A stretch of 39,075 nucleotides of DNA, from NCBI GenBank assembly GCA_904392525.1, contig CAJFMW010000010.1, positions 1 through 39,075 of the forward strand. Reading direction: 5' to 3'. The DNA is from an uncultured Eisenbergiella sp. (GTDB lineage Bacteria; Bacillota; Clostridia; Lachnospirales; Lachnospiraceae). Shown one piece after another: positions 15,573 to 22,884 of the stretch. The position numbers and the translations under genes are program-made. Within the stretch, counting starts at the first letter, position 1, and every line of letters begins with the position of its first letter. A model generated the notes under the pieces. That model ran no database searches. It was given only the letters and a program-made list of their open reading frames with translations, and was not told where the DNA came from.

Positions 15573-16418
15573 ATGCCCTCTTTGCGGTCAAAGAACATAT
15601 GTCATTATCGCAACTGTAAACCATATATTATCAAAAACGCCATGAATTTCCGAACGCTTATTTCACACATCAAACAAACGGATCGTAAGTTCTTTTATGC
15701 TTTCCCAAAGCATGCTCCCCAGAAGCAGACGGTAAAGAGGGTGTCCCGGTTCGCTTCCGGCAGAAGCGGAGCCCAAAACGGGGCTGAGGCTTCCATGACC
15801 GTGGAAGCCTCGCTGGCAGTACCCCTGTTTCTGTTTTTTATGGTCAACGTTCTGTCCATGGTTCTGTTTTTCCATACGTTTCTTTCCAACCTGGAGCGGC
15901 TTCATCAACAGGGAAGGCAGCTTTCCATGCTGGCTTATATGGCAGGAGACAGCGGGCTGATTCAGGATGATCTGGTACAGCTTGTGCATCCGGAAAGAAT
16001 CAGCCCGGTGGTTCCAATTATCGGCTATCCGGGAGCGATGGTCGTAAGCTGCTGCTATATGCGGGCGTGGACGGGCTATGATGTGGAGCACAGGGCAGAG
16101 GGAGAAGAGGGGGAGGAAACCTATGTCTATATTACGGACAGAGGGAGCGCCTATCACATGGCAAGAAACTGTACACACCTGACCCTGTCCATCACGCTTG
16201 TGGGAAAAGAGGAGCTGACAGCCCTGCGGAACGCATCCGGAGGAAGATACAGTCCCTGTGAAAAGTGCGGTGGGGACGGCAGCGGGATTGTGTATATCAC
16301 GAACGAAGGAGACCGGTATCACAATACCATAGAATGCAGCGGACTGAAGCGTTCAGTGCGTTGCATACCGCTTTCTGAAGCCGGAGGAAGATCGCCCTGC
16401 AGTCGTTGCTGTGCATGA
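15573..16418 (+). CDS. TadE-like minor pseudopilin with C-terminal duplicated Cys/His motif
   Basis: The 281-residue protein starts at ATG 15573 after AAGGAAG; ATG 15642 is possible but has no ribosome binding site. About 75 residues of basic leader precede a TadE-like segment: ASMTVEASLAVPLFLFFMV (Glu at +5-like position, then a membrane helix). Residues 185-281 contain two similar units. Unit one has VYITDRGSAYHMARNCTHL and ends SPCEKCGG. Unit two has VYITNEGDRYHNTIECSGL and ends SPCSRCCA. Each offers a His and three Cys and probably binds a metal. TadE/TadF proteins are processed by prepilin peptidase and assist Flp pilus assembly. The metal site may stabilise the outside domain. Confidence 0.7.
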   Translation: MPSLRSKNICHYRNCKPYIIKNAMNFRTLISHIKQTDRKFFYAFPKHAPQKQTVKRVSRFASGRSGAQNGAEASMTVEASLAVPLFLFFMVNVLSMVLFFHTFLSNLERLHQQGRQLSMLAYMAGDSGLIQDDLVQLVHPERISPVVPIIGYPGAMVVSCCYMRAWTGYDVEHRAEGEEGEETYVYITDRGSAYHMARNCTHLTLSITLVGKEELTALRNASGGRYSPCEKCGGDGSGIVYITNEGDRYHNTIECSGLKRSVRCIPLSEAGGRSPCSRCCA

Positions 16419-16452
16419 AGTATGCCGATTCAAATGAAGGGAGAACTGAAAA

Positions 16453-16908
16453 ATGGCGGAACATATCATACTGTGCGGATATCTTGGAATCTGTTCCTGC
16501 TATGACTGCAGGTATAGGCGTATTCCGTTATGGCTTTTGAGACTGGGAATTGGAATGGGATTCCTGTATGCGGCGGTGATGCTGCTTACCGGACGGATTG
16601 TCTGGCAGATGGCGCTTGCTGGGGCGGCTCCCGGAACAGTGATGCTGCTCTATAGCCGTCTGTCACAGGAAAAGCTGGGATGGGCCGATGGCCTGATGGT
16701 GCTTGTGGCCGGTCTTGTGCAGCAGTGGGAAAGATGTACGGCAGAGGTGCTTGCGGCCTGCTTCTTTACCTTCCTTGCGGCGCTGCTTCTGCTTCTTTCG
16801 GGGAAGGGAAGCAAAAGCACGAAGATCCCTTTTGCACCGTTTTTTCTCGCCGCTGTGCTGATTTTGGGGATGATGGATATGGTACTTGGGAACGGAGGGA
16901 AGCTATGA
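16453..16908 (+). CDS. A24-family prepilin peptidase (TadV/CpaA-like)
   Basis: The 151-residue polytopic membrane aspartyl protease cleaves prepilins and pseudopilins in the cytoplasmic membrane. The two catalytic aspartates are D18 (CYDCRYRRIP) and D79 (KLGWADGLM). The conserved R-R-I-P after the first Asp and the later PFAPFFLAAVL match the short A24 type that lacks the methyltransferase domain. Five or six hydrophobic segments are visible. ATG 16453 follows AAGGGAGAACTGAAAA. The stop overlaps the next start by four bases (ATGA), a sign of coupling with the TadE gene. Its substrates are expected to be Flp1 and the two TadE-like proteins. Confidence 0.8.
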   Translation: MAEHIILCGYLGICSCYDCRYRRIPLWLLRLGIGMGFLYAAVMLLTGRIVWQMALAGAAPGTVMLLYSRLSQEKLGWADGLMVLVAGLVQQWERCTAEVLAACFFTFLAALLLLLSGKGSKSTKIPFAPFFLAAVLILGMMDMVLGNGGKL

Positions 16909-17384
16909 AAAAACGGTCAGGCAGAAAAATGTCGGAAGAAACCTGCAGCCGCCTTAACGCCTATATGACGCTGGAGGCCTGCTTTATCATGCCGATTGCG
17001 GTAATTTTAACGGCATTTCTGCTTATTTTATCCCTTTATCTGTATACGGTCTGCTTTTTGAATCAGGCGGCTTATATCGCCGCCTTCCGCGCGAGTCTGA
17101 CGGAAGGGGCAGGATATGTCAGAGAGGAAAAGGCAGGGGAGGAGCTGGAAAAACTGCTTTTGGAAGCGCTGATCAGTCTGCCGGAAACACAGAGGGAGAT
17201 TACAGCGTCCTCCTCCGGCGTGACGGTGGTGCTGACTGCCCAGTGGACACTGCCGGGGCTTTCCATTCTTCCGGCGGATGTGGGAACGCTGCAGATTAAG
17301 GCTGAGAAGGAGGCTCTCGTCAGAGATGCTCCCGCATTTATCCGGGGCATGAGGAAGCTTTCCGGAATCACAGACAGCGGCTGA
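16905..17384 (+). CDS. TadE-like minor pseudopilin
   Basis: The start is ATG 16905, overlapping the peptidase stop, with GGAGGGA eight bases upstream. The 159-residue protein has a basic N-terminus (MKKRSGRKM). It then has LNAYMTLEACFIMPIAVIL, a T-L-E-A motif and hydrophobic helix typical of TadE, with processing expected before the hydrophobic segment. The helix continues to about residue 50 (LSLYLYTVCF). The outside part is short and contains a beta-like segment (GVTVVLTAQWTLPGLSIL). It is the second TadE-like gene of the locus and probably pairs with the longer one at 15573 as the TadE/TadF-like couple. Confidence 0.75.
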   Translation: MKKRSGRKMSEETCSRLNAYMTLEACFIMPIAVILTAFLLILSLYLYTVCFLNQAAYIAAFRASLTEGAGYVREEKAGEELEKLLLEALISLPETQREITASSSGVTVVLTAQWTLPGLSILPADVGTLQIKAEKEALVRDAPAFIRGMRKLSGITDSG

Positions 17385-17406
17385 AGACCGCAGAAAGGAA
17401 GAGAAC

Positions 17407-18855
17407 ATGAGGAAACCTTTGTACAAACGGGAGCTGAGTCACAGCTACCTGGTCATGGAAGATATTCCGGAGGAGCTTTCAGGTCATTATCAGTACCGGA
17501 TGATTCTGAGAAACCGGATTCCGGGATTGCTGGCGAGCAGCGAAAGGTATATGGAGGGAAGAGCCTGCCTGTATTATGATATCAGTTCCAGACAGTCTCT
17601 GGAGCAGATGTATCTGTCTGCAAAGATCGGTATGAAGGAGATCAGGGGAATCATTGATAATCTGGCTCAGGTCCTGGATTCCATGGCGGAATATCTTCTG
17701 GAGGAGCGCTTTCTGATTCTGGAGCCGGAATATATCTATATGGATCTGGAGACGGAGCAGCTTTTCTTTCTGTACTATCCTTTTCGGGAGGAGGGGATGG
17801 AAACGCGCTACCTGCCGCTGGCAGAGTTTTTTCTGGAGCATGTGGATCACAGGGAGGAAAAGGCGGTGAGCGCCGCCTATCAGTTCTATAAAATGTCCAA
17901 GGCGGAAAGCTTTATGGTGGGAAGCTTTCGAACCCTTCTTGAGAAGGGAATGCAGGAGGAGCGGGATGCTGTTTCTGCAGGTGAGTGGAAGGCAGAATAT
18001 TCCCGGGAGGGATATCAAAGAGCGGAGCCTTCGGAAATGAAATATGGCCATGAGGGTATGCGGGCGGTGGAAAGAAAGGCGGCTGTCTGCTTCTATGAGG
18101 AGGAAGGGCCCTATGAGTACAGGGATATAGAGGGGGAAGAGAGCTTTGAAGAAGAGGGAAGTAAGGGAGAACTGGAAGATCTGAAACAAAAGCGGAAGGC
18201 CCTGGAACTACAGAGAAAGGGAGTGCGGAAAGCGGTGGGACTTCTCGCGGCTTCAGCGCTCATCTTTCTCCTGCTCTGCGCTGCAATCTGGTATCTGAGG
18301 CCGGAAGGCGGAGAAAGAATTGCAATGTTCGGACTTCTGGCAGCGGACGGCCTGTTTCTTCTGGTATGCCTGTGGAAGACGACTGCAAAAGCGCCTGACG
18401 AAGAGGAAGTGGAGGAGTCAGAGGAAGAGGAAATAACTGAGAGCAGCGCATCATTCTGGGAGGAATATATCCGCCCGGAGCACGAGGAGCTGGAAGGACC
18501 GACGGTATACCTGAGCCGGAGCGGCATGCCGGGGAACGGTTCGGGATTCAGAAGGCCCAGGCTGACCGGAATGTGGGAAGGGACGGATGGAGGAACGCCT
18601 GAGTATTCTCTGGAAAGGCTGCCCGTTCTTGTGGGGAAGTTAAAGAGCAGGGCGCAGATTCTGCTGTCGGATGCGTCGGTGAGCCGGATTCATGCCAGAT
18701 TTGTGGAACAGGAGGGAAAAACCGCCCTGATTGATCTGAATTCCACGAACGGGACCTTTATCAACGGCGTGCGGCTGGAGCAGGAAGAGGTGGCAGTGCT
18801 GGAAGACGGGGATGAGCTCCGCTTTGGGAATGTGCGGATGAAATATGAGGAATAA
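17407..18855 (+). CDS. DUF6382 and FHA-domain membrane protein
   Basis: The 482-residue protein starts at ATG 17407 after AAAGGAAGAGAAC. Residues 1-180 resemble the DUF6382 domain (SYLVMEDIPEEL, then LLASSERYMEG), usual in Clostridia Tad clusters. Two membrane helices at about 280-300 and 308-325 (SALIFLLLCAAIWYL; LLAADGLFLLVCLW) follow a basic stretch. An acidic linker (EEEVEESEEEEI) precedes a C-terminal FHA domain at about 400-480, with DASVSRIHARF and DLNSTNGTFING, the phosphothreonine-binding Ser/Asn/Arg set. FHA domains read Ser/Thr phosphorylation, so pilus assembly or use may be under kinase control. It ends the Tad transcript in this window. Confidence 0.8.
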   Translation: MRKPLYKRELSHSYLVMEDIPEELSGHYQYRMILRNRIPGLLASSERYMEGRACLYYDISSRQSLEQMYLSAKIGMKEIRGIIDNLAQVLDSMAEYLLEERFLILEPEYIYMDLETEQLFFLYYPFREEGMETRYLPLAEFFLEHVDHREEKAVSAAYQFYKMSKAESFMVGSFRTLLEKGMQEERDAVSAGEWKAEYSREGYQRAEPSEMKYGHEGMRAVERKAAVCFYEEEGPYEYRDIEGEESFEEEGSKGELEDLKQKRKALELQRKGVRKAVGLLAASALIFLLLCAAIWYLRPEGGERIAMFGLLAADGLFLLVCLWKTTAKAPDEEEVEESEEEEITESSASFWEEYIRPEHEELEGPTVYLSRSGMPGNGSGFRRPRLTGMWEGTDGGTPEYSLERLPVLVGKLKSRAQILLSDASVSRIHARFVEQEGKTALIDLNSTNGTFINGVRLEQEEVAVLEDGDELRFGNVRMKYEE

Positions 18856-18892
18856 AGGAGAAAAGGCGAAAAATAAGGAAGGGTATGCGGAA

Positions 18893-18921
18893 TTGACAAG
18901 AAAGAAGGGAAGTGATAACCT
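18893..18921 (+). promoter_or_regulatory. Probable sigma-A promoter for the rhomboid gene
   Basis: TTGACA at 18893-18898, a 17-base spacer and TAACCT at 18916-18921, about 45 bases before the rhomboid start. The -35 is a perfect match and the -10 is moderate. Confidence 0.5.
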
Positions 18922-18965
18922 TTAAATAATTGAGGGGAGAATCACCAAAACAGGACGGGGGATAT

Positions 18966-19598
18966 ATGCGGATACAGCAGTCTGGTTGGGAAATGAAGCG
19001 GGAACTGGAGAGGATACCCTGGTGCAGTGCGATTCTGACGGCAGTGAATGTCATTGTATTTCTGGCCTGTCAGTTTTATGGAAATGTTTTATATGCGGAA
19101 GGGTCTTTCAGCATTCTGTATCTGATCCGGAATGGAGAGTATTATCGGCTTGTAACGGCGATGTTTCTGCATGCGGATATCAGCCATCTGGCAAATAATA
19201 TGATCCTGCTGTATTTCGGCGGGGAGATCGTGGAGAAAACAATTGGAAAGGTACGCTATCTGATTCTTTTCTTCCTTTCCGGCATATGCGGAAATCTCCT
19301 TTCTGCTGTATATGAGCTTTCCACAGGAAGCTTCTACGAATCCATCGGGGCGAGCGGCGCTGTTTTTGGCCTGACAGGCGGACTGCTTTATCTGGTGATT
19401 GCGAGAAAGGGAAGAGCGGCCAGCATCTCGGTGCAGCGGATGACTCTGATGATTCTTCTTTCTCTGTATTCAGGCTTTCAGAGTGTGAGGGTGAATAATG
19501 CGGCGCATCTCGGAGGACTGCTGAGCGGTTTTCTCGCAGCCTTTCTCCTGTGCCATGTGGGAAGACTTCCCGGTGAGAGGGCCCGGCGCATGGAGTGA
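18966..19598 (+). CDS. Rhomboid-family intramembrane serine protease
   Basis: The start is ATG 18966, with ACGGGGG seven bases upstream; an in-frame TTG at 18930 has no support. The 210-residue protein has about six membrane helices and no extra cytoplasmic domain. Rhomboid landmarks are HADISHLANNMILL in the second helix (H-x-x-x-N type), the catalytic serine S130 in GASGAVFG, and catalytic histidine H181 in NNAAHLGGLLSG. These form the Ser-His dyad that cuts substrate helices within the membrane. Substrates cannot be read from context. It has its own promoter, separating it from the Tad operon. Confidence 0.85.
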   Translation: MRIQQSGWEMKRELERIPWCSAILTAVNVIVFLACQFYGNVLYAEGSFSILYLIRNGEYYRLVTAMFLHADISHLANNMILLYFGGEIVEKTIGKVRYLILFFLSGICGNLLSAVYELSTGSFYESIGASGAVFGLTGGLLYLVIARKGRAASISVQRMTLMILLSLYSGFQSVRVNNAAHLGGLLSGFLAAFLLCHVGRLPGERARRME

Positions 19599-19670
19599 GC
19601 GGGACCTGATTCCCGCTGCTGGCAGCGGGCGACTGTCATTGCCGTTTGGGCGGCAGAAAGAGAGGTAAAC
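19599..19670 (+). repeat. Palindromic leader between rhomboid and HIT genes
   Basis: A perfect 8-bp hairpin CCCGCTGC (19612-19619) / GCAGCGGG (19622-19629) with a 2-nt loop overlaps a second dyad with AGCGGG just after the rhomboid stop. A further stem GCCG/CGGC ends in GCGGCAGAAAGAGAGG (19650-19665), which is the ribosome binding site region of the HIT gene. The same GCGGCAGAA-purine pattern occurs twice before pgi. Confidence 0.6.
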
Positions 19671-20081
19671 GTGAGAGGCGAAGGATGTATTTTCTGTAAA
19701 ATAGCGAACGGAGAGATTCCGTCCAATACCCTGTACGAGGATGAGGGATACCGGGTGATTCTGGATCTCGGTCCGGCCACAAAGGGACATGCGCTGATCC
19801 TGCCGAAGGAGCATTATGCGAATCTGTATGAGCTGCCGGATGAGAACTGCGCAGAGGTGCTGAAGCTCGCGAAGAAAATGGCGGTGCGCATGAAGGAAAA
19901 GCTGGGATGTACCGGAATGAATCTGGTGCAGAATAACGGAGAGTCTGCGGGGCAGACCGTACATCATTTCCATATGCATCTGATTCCGCGTTATGACGAT
20001 GGAAGCAGAATCGTGTCATGGACGCCCGGAGAGCCTTCCGCGGAAGAGCTGGCCCGGATCAGGGATACGATCTGCGGATAA
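19671..20081 (+). CDS. HIT-family nucleotide hydrolase/transferase
   Basis: GTG 19671 follows AGAGAGGTAAAC. The 136-residue protein begins CIFCKIANGEIPSNTLYED, the usual start of Hint-branch HIT proteins with a Cys-x-x-Cys zinc pair. It ends with the histidine triad HHFHMHLIPRY, with H99, H101 and H103 as the triad and H101 the nucleophile position. Such enzymes hydrolyse adenosine phosphoramidates or related nucleotides in the cytoplasm. The length fits the family. It is a single gene separated from rhomboid by the palindromic leader and from convergent murG by a long structured terminator region. Confidence 0.85.
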   Translation: MRGEGCIFCKIANGEIPSNTLYEDEGYRVILDLGPATKGHALILPKEHYANLYELPDENCAEVLKLAKKMAVRMKEKLGCTGMNLVQNNGESAGQTVHHFHMHLIPRYDDGSRIVSWTPGEPSAEELARIRDTICG

Positions 20082-20118
20082 AATCTTAGCGGTCAGGAAC
20101 GGTTGACTACCGATGTGC

Positions 20119-20222
20119 CGTATAAAAAAGTGTGCGCCTTGGCGCACACTCGCGCCGAGCGCGATTGCCGTTAGGCAATAATTTCCCTTCGCGCGAGTGC
20201 GCATCAACGTCTTTTTTTATAC
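20119..20222 (+). repeat. Cloverleaf-like nested inverted repeats downstream of the HIT gene
   Basis: Outer arms TATAAAAAAG (20121-20130) and CTTTTTTTATA (20211-20221) enclose several perfect palindromes. AGTGTGCGCC and GGCGCACACT (20129-20150) have a 2-nt loop. CGCGC/GCGCG lies at 20151-20163 and ATTGCC/GGCAAT at 20164-20179. ACTCGCGC (20148-20155) can pair alternatively with GCGCGAGT (20191-20198). The T-tract after the structure would also terminate HIT transcription. Confidence 0.7.
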
Positions 20223-20255
20223 GATAGGAAATGAAATTTCCTATCGTATAAAAAA
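20212..20255. terminator. Bidirectional terminator between convergent HIT and murG genes
   Basis: Arms ATACGATAGGAAAT (20219-20232) and ATTTCCTATCGTAT (20236-20249) form a perfect 14-bp stem with a 3-nt loop. A T-tract flanks the left and an A-tract the right, so the repeat extends to about 20 bp and can act on both strands. Confidence 0.85.
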
Positions 20256-20292
20256 TACCGCTTCAGGTAAGGCTTACGCCTTTCCTGAAGCG
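20250..20292 (-). terminator. murG: murG terminator that overlaps the murG stop codon
   Basis: Arms CGCTTCAGG (20259-20267) and CCTGAAGCG (20284-20292), with inner stem AAGGC/GCCTT. The murG stop codon (20274-20276) lies in the loop. On the minus strand a T-tract (20250-20255) follows the hairpin. The last murG codons are therefore part of the terminator. Confidence 0.7.
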
Positions 20293-21347
20293 ATTTCGTC
20301 AAGCAGTCCCGCGATGGTCTTTGCAGCGTTCATCTGCTGACTGGAATTCATGGCCTGGATGAAGCTCTGCCTGTTGAAGTAGAGCTCCTGAACCTTTTCT
20401 ACCAGAAGCGTGGGACTCAGATAATCCTCATCTATGACCATGCTGAAGCCCTGCGACTCAAAGGAGCGTGCGTTCAGGATCTGGTCTCCCCGGCTTCCTG
20501 CGGAAAGGGGAATCAGCAGATTAGGCTTCTTCAGGGCCAGAAGCTCGCAGATGGCATTGGCGCCCGCACGGGAAACCACAACATCAGCCATGGCAAACAC
20601 ATCCTTCAGCTCGGCCTTCAGATATTCAAACTGGACGTAGCCGGGCGTATTCAGAAGAAGATTATCCATCTTATCGTTTCCGCACAGATGTACAACCTGA
20701 AAATCCTTAAGGAGCTCCGGAAGAGCTTCTCTGACCGTCTGGTTGATGGAAGAAGCGCCCAGAGAACCTCCGATCACCATCAGAACCGGTTTGTTTGCGG
20801 TGAAACGGCAGAGGGAGAGTCCGGCTGTTTTGCTTCCCTTCAGAAGCTCTTCGCGGATGGGAGAGCCGGTCAGCACCGCTTTGTCAGCGGGAAGCCCCTG
20901 CATGGTTTCCGGGAAATTGCAGCAGACCTTTTTCGCGACGGGAATACAGAGCTTATTCGCAAGTCCCGGCGTCATATCGGATTCATGAATGACACAGGGA
21001 ATCTTGAGAGAAGCCGCCGCGCGGACGACAGGAACCGCAACGAAGCCTCCCTTGGAAAATACCACGTCGGGGCGGATTTCCTTCAGGATACGCCTGGACT
21101 GTGTATAGCCCTTCAATACCCGAAAGGGATCCGTAAAATTCTTCAGATCAAAATAGCGGCGGAATTTTCCCGTCGAAATCCCGTAATAGGGGATTTCATA
21201 GTCTCCGATCAGCTTCTTTTCCATTCCCTCATAGGAACCGATATAGGAAATCTCATAGCCGAGCTGCCGAAGCGACGGCAGAAGGGCAATGTTTGGCGTT
21301 ATATGTCCGGCGGTTCCGCCGCCGGTAAGAACGATTCTTTTTGACAT
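20274..21347 (-). CDS. murG: MurG, lipid II-forming GlcNAc transferase
   Basis: MurG adds GlcNAc from UDP-GlcNAc to lipid I on the inner face of the membrane, making lipid II for peptidoglycan. The start is ATG 21347, after GGGGGAAAG; a longer frame to 21419 lacks signals. The 357-residue product shows TGGGTAGHITPNIALLPSL at residues 7-25, a conserved N-terminal glycine-rich loop. It also has VVFSKGGFVAVPVV, IHESDMTPGLANKL, then VIGGSLGASSIN and SRAGANAICEL of the C-terminal UDP-binding domain. This is a glycosyltransferase family 28 GT-B fold. Here murG stands apart from the cell-division cluster, as it does in some Clostridia. Only the TSCPD gene lies directly upstream on the same strand, probably cotranscribed. 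Confidence 0.92.
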   Translation of the reverse strand: MSKRIVLTGGGTAGHITPNIALLPSLRQLGYEISYIGSYEGMEKKLIGDYEIPYYGISTGKFRRYFDLKNFTDPFRVLKGYTQSRRILKEIRPDVVFSKGGFVAVPVVRAAASLKIPCVIHESDMTPGLANKLCIPVAKKVCCNFPETMQGLPADKAVLTGSPIREELLKGSKTAGLSLCRFTANKPVLMVIGGSLGASSINQTVREALPELLKDFQVVHLCGNDKMDNLLLNTPGYVQFEYLKAELKDVFAMADVVVSRAGANAICELLALKKPNLLIPLSAGSRGDQILNARSFESQGFSMVIDEDYLSPTLLVEKVQELYFNRQSFIQAMNSSQQMNAAKTIAGLLDEIASGKA

Positions 21348-21375
21348 GAATACTTTCCCCCGGACTGTTTTGTTA

Positions 21376-21627
21376 TTATGCCTGGCCCTGAGCGAGCAGG
21401 GATTCAAGGGCGGTGGCAAGCTGATCCGGGCAGGATGTGGGCTTGAAGCCGCACCGGATGCCCTTCAGGCGGGAAATGGCGTCCTCCGCCTTCATCCCTT
21501 CTACCAGTCTGGAAATGCCCTGCAGATTGCCGTTGCAGCCGCCGGTGAAGGATACCGACTTAATGATGTCTCCGTCCATTTCGATATCAATGTAGCTGGA
21601 ACAGGTGCCTTTTGTCTTATATTTCAT
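21376..21627 (-). CDS. TSCPD-domain protein (TIGR03905-like)
   Basis: The start is ATG 21627, preceded by GGAGG and eight bases; an in-frame TTG at 21642 lies on the ribosome binding site itself. The 83-residue protein contains GTCSSYIDIEMDGD, FTGGCNGNLQGISRLVEGM, and the signature TSCPDQLA near the C-terminus. The TSCPD domain is also found at the C-terminus of some B12-dependent ribonucleotide reductases, and the free-standing form has no established activity. Four cysteines (GTC, GGC, IRC, TSC) could bind a metal. It lies 28 bases upstream of murG on the same strand, so the two are probably one transcript. Confidence 0.8.
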   Translation of the reverse strand: MKYKTKGTCSSYIDIEMDGDIIKSVSFTGGCNGNLQGISRLVEGMKAEDAISRLKGIRCGFKPTSCPDQLATALESLLAQGQA

Positions 21628-21969
21628 TGTGAATGCCTCCAATCCGTTTGTATCCGATCTCCCCGGCCGATTTTAAAAGGCGGCCATAAGAGAATCGACC
21701 ATACGCATTATATCAAATATCGCCTTATGTTGCCAGCCTTTTCACAGGAAATGGAGATTTATGAGCCTTTCCGGAAAAATGAAGCGAAATTTTACGGCCG
21801 GATTCCGGCCCGGCGGTATTGTGAGAGCGGCGGACGGCCTCTATAATACAGGTACAGCGGATGAAAATCCGGCTGAATCAGAAGCTGTCCGGCATGCCCA
21901 AGAGGCTTCCTGCTCAGTCCGGCTGTCCGGAGACAGCAGAATGCAGGCCGCTTCGGAACGGAGGAGAAT
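21628..21969. other. 342-base divergent region between the TSCPD and membrane protein genes
   Basis: No gene is supported. Several perfect short palindromes are present: GGCCGG-ATT-CCGGCC near 21798-21812, and GCTGTC-CGGA-GACAGC near 21922-21937. CTGTCCGG occurs twice. The right end is GCTTCGGAACGGAG (21950-21963), which holds the ribosome binding site of the next gene and matches the leader ends of other genes in this window. Confidence 0.5.
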
Positions 21970-22710
21970 ATGGCATCATTTCTGGAAAATAAAGAATTTA
22001 TGGTTATGACCATTATACTGCTGTTACTGAGCATTTTATGCAGGTTTATCACAGGAATTTTTTTGAATTCACTGATTCGGGAGGCGGAAAACATGTCGAC
22101 CACGCAGAACCGTCTGCTGAAGCAGTGCAAGGTAAAGTTCAGAAACTGTTATAAACTTAACGATGGAGTGCCAAATATTTCAGTGTTTGTGGACAAGTTT
22201 ATGGGGAAGATTCAGATCGGAAGAATTTCCGTGGACGGACTGTCCCATCTGTCCGGCCAGCTGATGCTGCTCGCGGTTCTGTCTGCGGGCCTGGGAGCCT
22301 GCGGGGCAATCATAGACGGAAAGACGGTGGGGGAAATCCTTCCCTTTTATCTGCTGAGTTTTTTGGGGCTGTATCTGTATTTCAGCGTTTCCGGTCTTGT
22401 GGATCTGGAAGGGAAAAAGGAGCTTCTGAAGGTAAGCCTGACGGATTTCCTGGAAAATCATATGGCGCCCCGGCTGGCCATTCTGGAAGAAGCAGAGATG
22501 GGGCTTCAGGAGGAGAAGAAAAAATCTGCAGATTCGGAAGCCGTGGCGGCTTTTGCTTTCGCGAAGGAACCGGAAACGGGGGAGGATGAGGGAACGGTGC
22601 AGACTGTGGCAAACGGGAAGAGTGCGGCCCAAAAGCGCATGGAGGAGCAGGTTTTTTCCAAGACACAGGAGAAGGAGCTGGAGGAGCTGCTTAAGGAATT
22701 TTTTGCATAA
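21970..22710 (+). CDS. Membrane protein of unknown function, Clostridia type
   Basis: ATG 21970 follows GGAGGAG. The 246-residue protein has an N-terminal membrane helix (about 9-31, VMTIILLLLSILCRFITGIF). A soluble stretch containing KLNDGVPNISVFVDKFMGK follows. Two more helices lie at about 97-115 and 122-140 (LLAVLSAGLGACGAII; ILPFYLLSFLGLYLYF). The C-terminal tail is long, charged and Glu/Lys-rich and ends KELEELLKEFF. The topology loosely recalls MotA/TolQ-like proteins but no family motif is clear, so I leave it unnamed. It precedes pgi, which has its own promoter immediately after this stop codon. Confidence 0.7.
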   Translation: MASFLENKEFMVMTIILLLLSILCRFITGIFLNSLIREAENMSTTQNRLLKQCKVKFRNCYKLNDGVPNISVFVDKFMGKIQIGRISVDGLSHLSGQLMLLAVLSAGLGACGAIIDGKTVGEILPFYLLSFLGLYLYFSVSGLVDLEGKKELLKVSLTDFLENHMAPRLAILEEAEMGLQEEKKKSADSEAVAAFAFAKEPETGEDEGTVQTVANGKSAAQKRMEEQVFSKTQEKELEELLKEFFA

Positions 22711-22714
22711 AATC

Positions 22715-22743
22715 TTGAAAAGGTTGTACATCTTTGCTACACT
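22715..22743 (+). promoter_or_regulatory. pgi: Probable sigma-A promoter for pgi
   Basis: TTGAAA at 22715-22720, 17-base spacer, TACACT at 22738-22743. It lies just after the membrane protein stop and leaves a leader of about 135 bases before the pgi start. Confidence 0.7.
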
Positions 22744-22768
22744 AAGAACGGATTTACAGAGATTTGTT

Positions 22769-22877
22769 TGCCGCAAATGCGGCAGAACAGGAGGCTGGCA
22801 CGAACGTTGTTCGTGCCAAAGAATGCCTCCGGCACTCTTTTATGATTTTATGCCGCCTGTGGCGGCAGAACAGGAGG
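22769..22877 (+). repeat. pgi: pgi leader with three palindromes and a duplicated ribosome binding site module
   Basis: TGCCGC-AAAT-GCGGCA is at 22769-22784, GGCACGAAC-GTT-GTTCGTGCC at 22797-22817 and TGCCGCC-TGT-GGCGGCA at 22851-22867. All are perfect. The 16-base word GCGGCAGAACAGGAGG occurs after the first (22779-22794) and again after the third (22862-22877). Only the second copy precedes a start codon. CCTCC at 22826-22830 could pair with the first AGGAGG. Confidence 0.75.
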
Positions 22878-22884
22878 AAAACAA

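Noticed and set aside
15496-15645. 49-codon small gene with a C-x-x-C motif overlapping the TadE-like start by ATGA
   Set aside because: It has no ribosome binding site, while the TadE-like gene has one at 15573 in another frame; the overlap is probably chance.
21761-22009. 82-codon frame before the membrane protein gene
   Set aside because: It runs through palindromic leader DNA and into the next gene, with a composition unlike a protein, despite a fair ribosome binding site.
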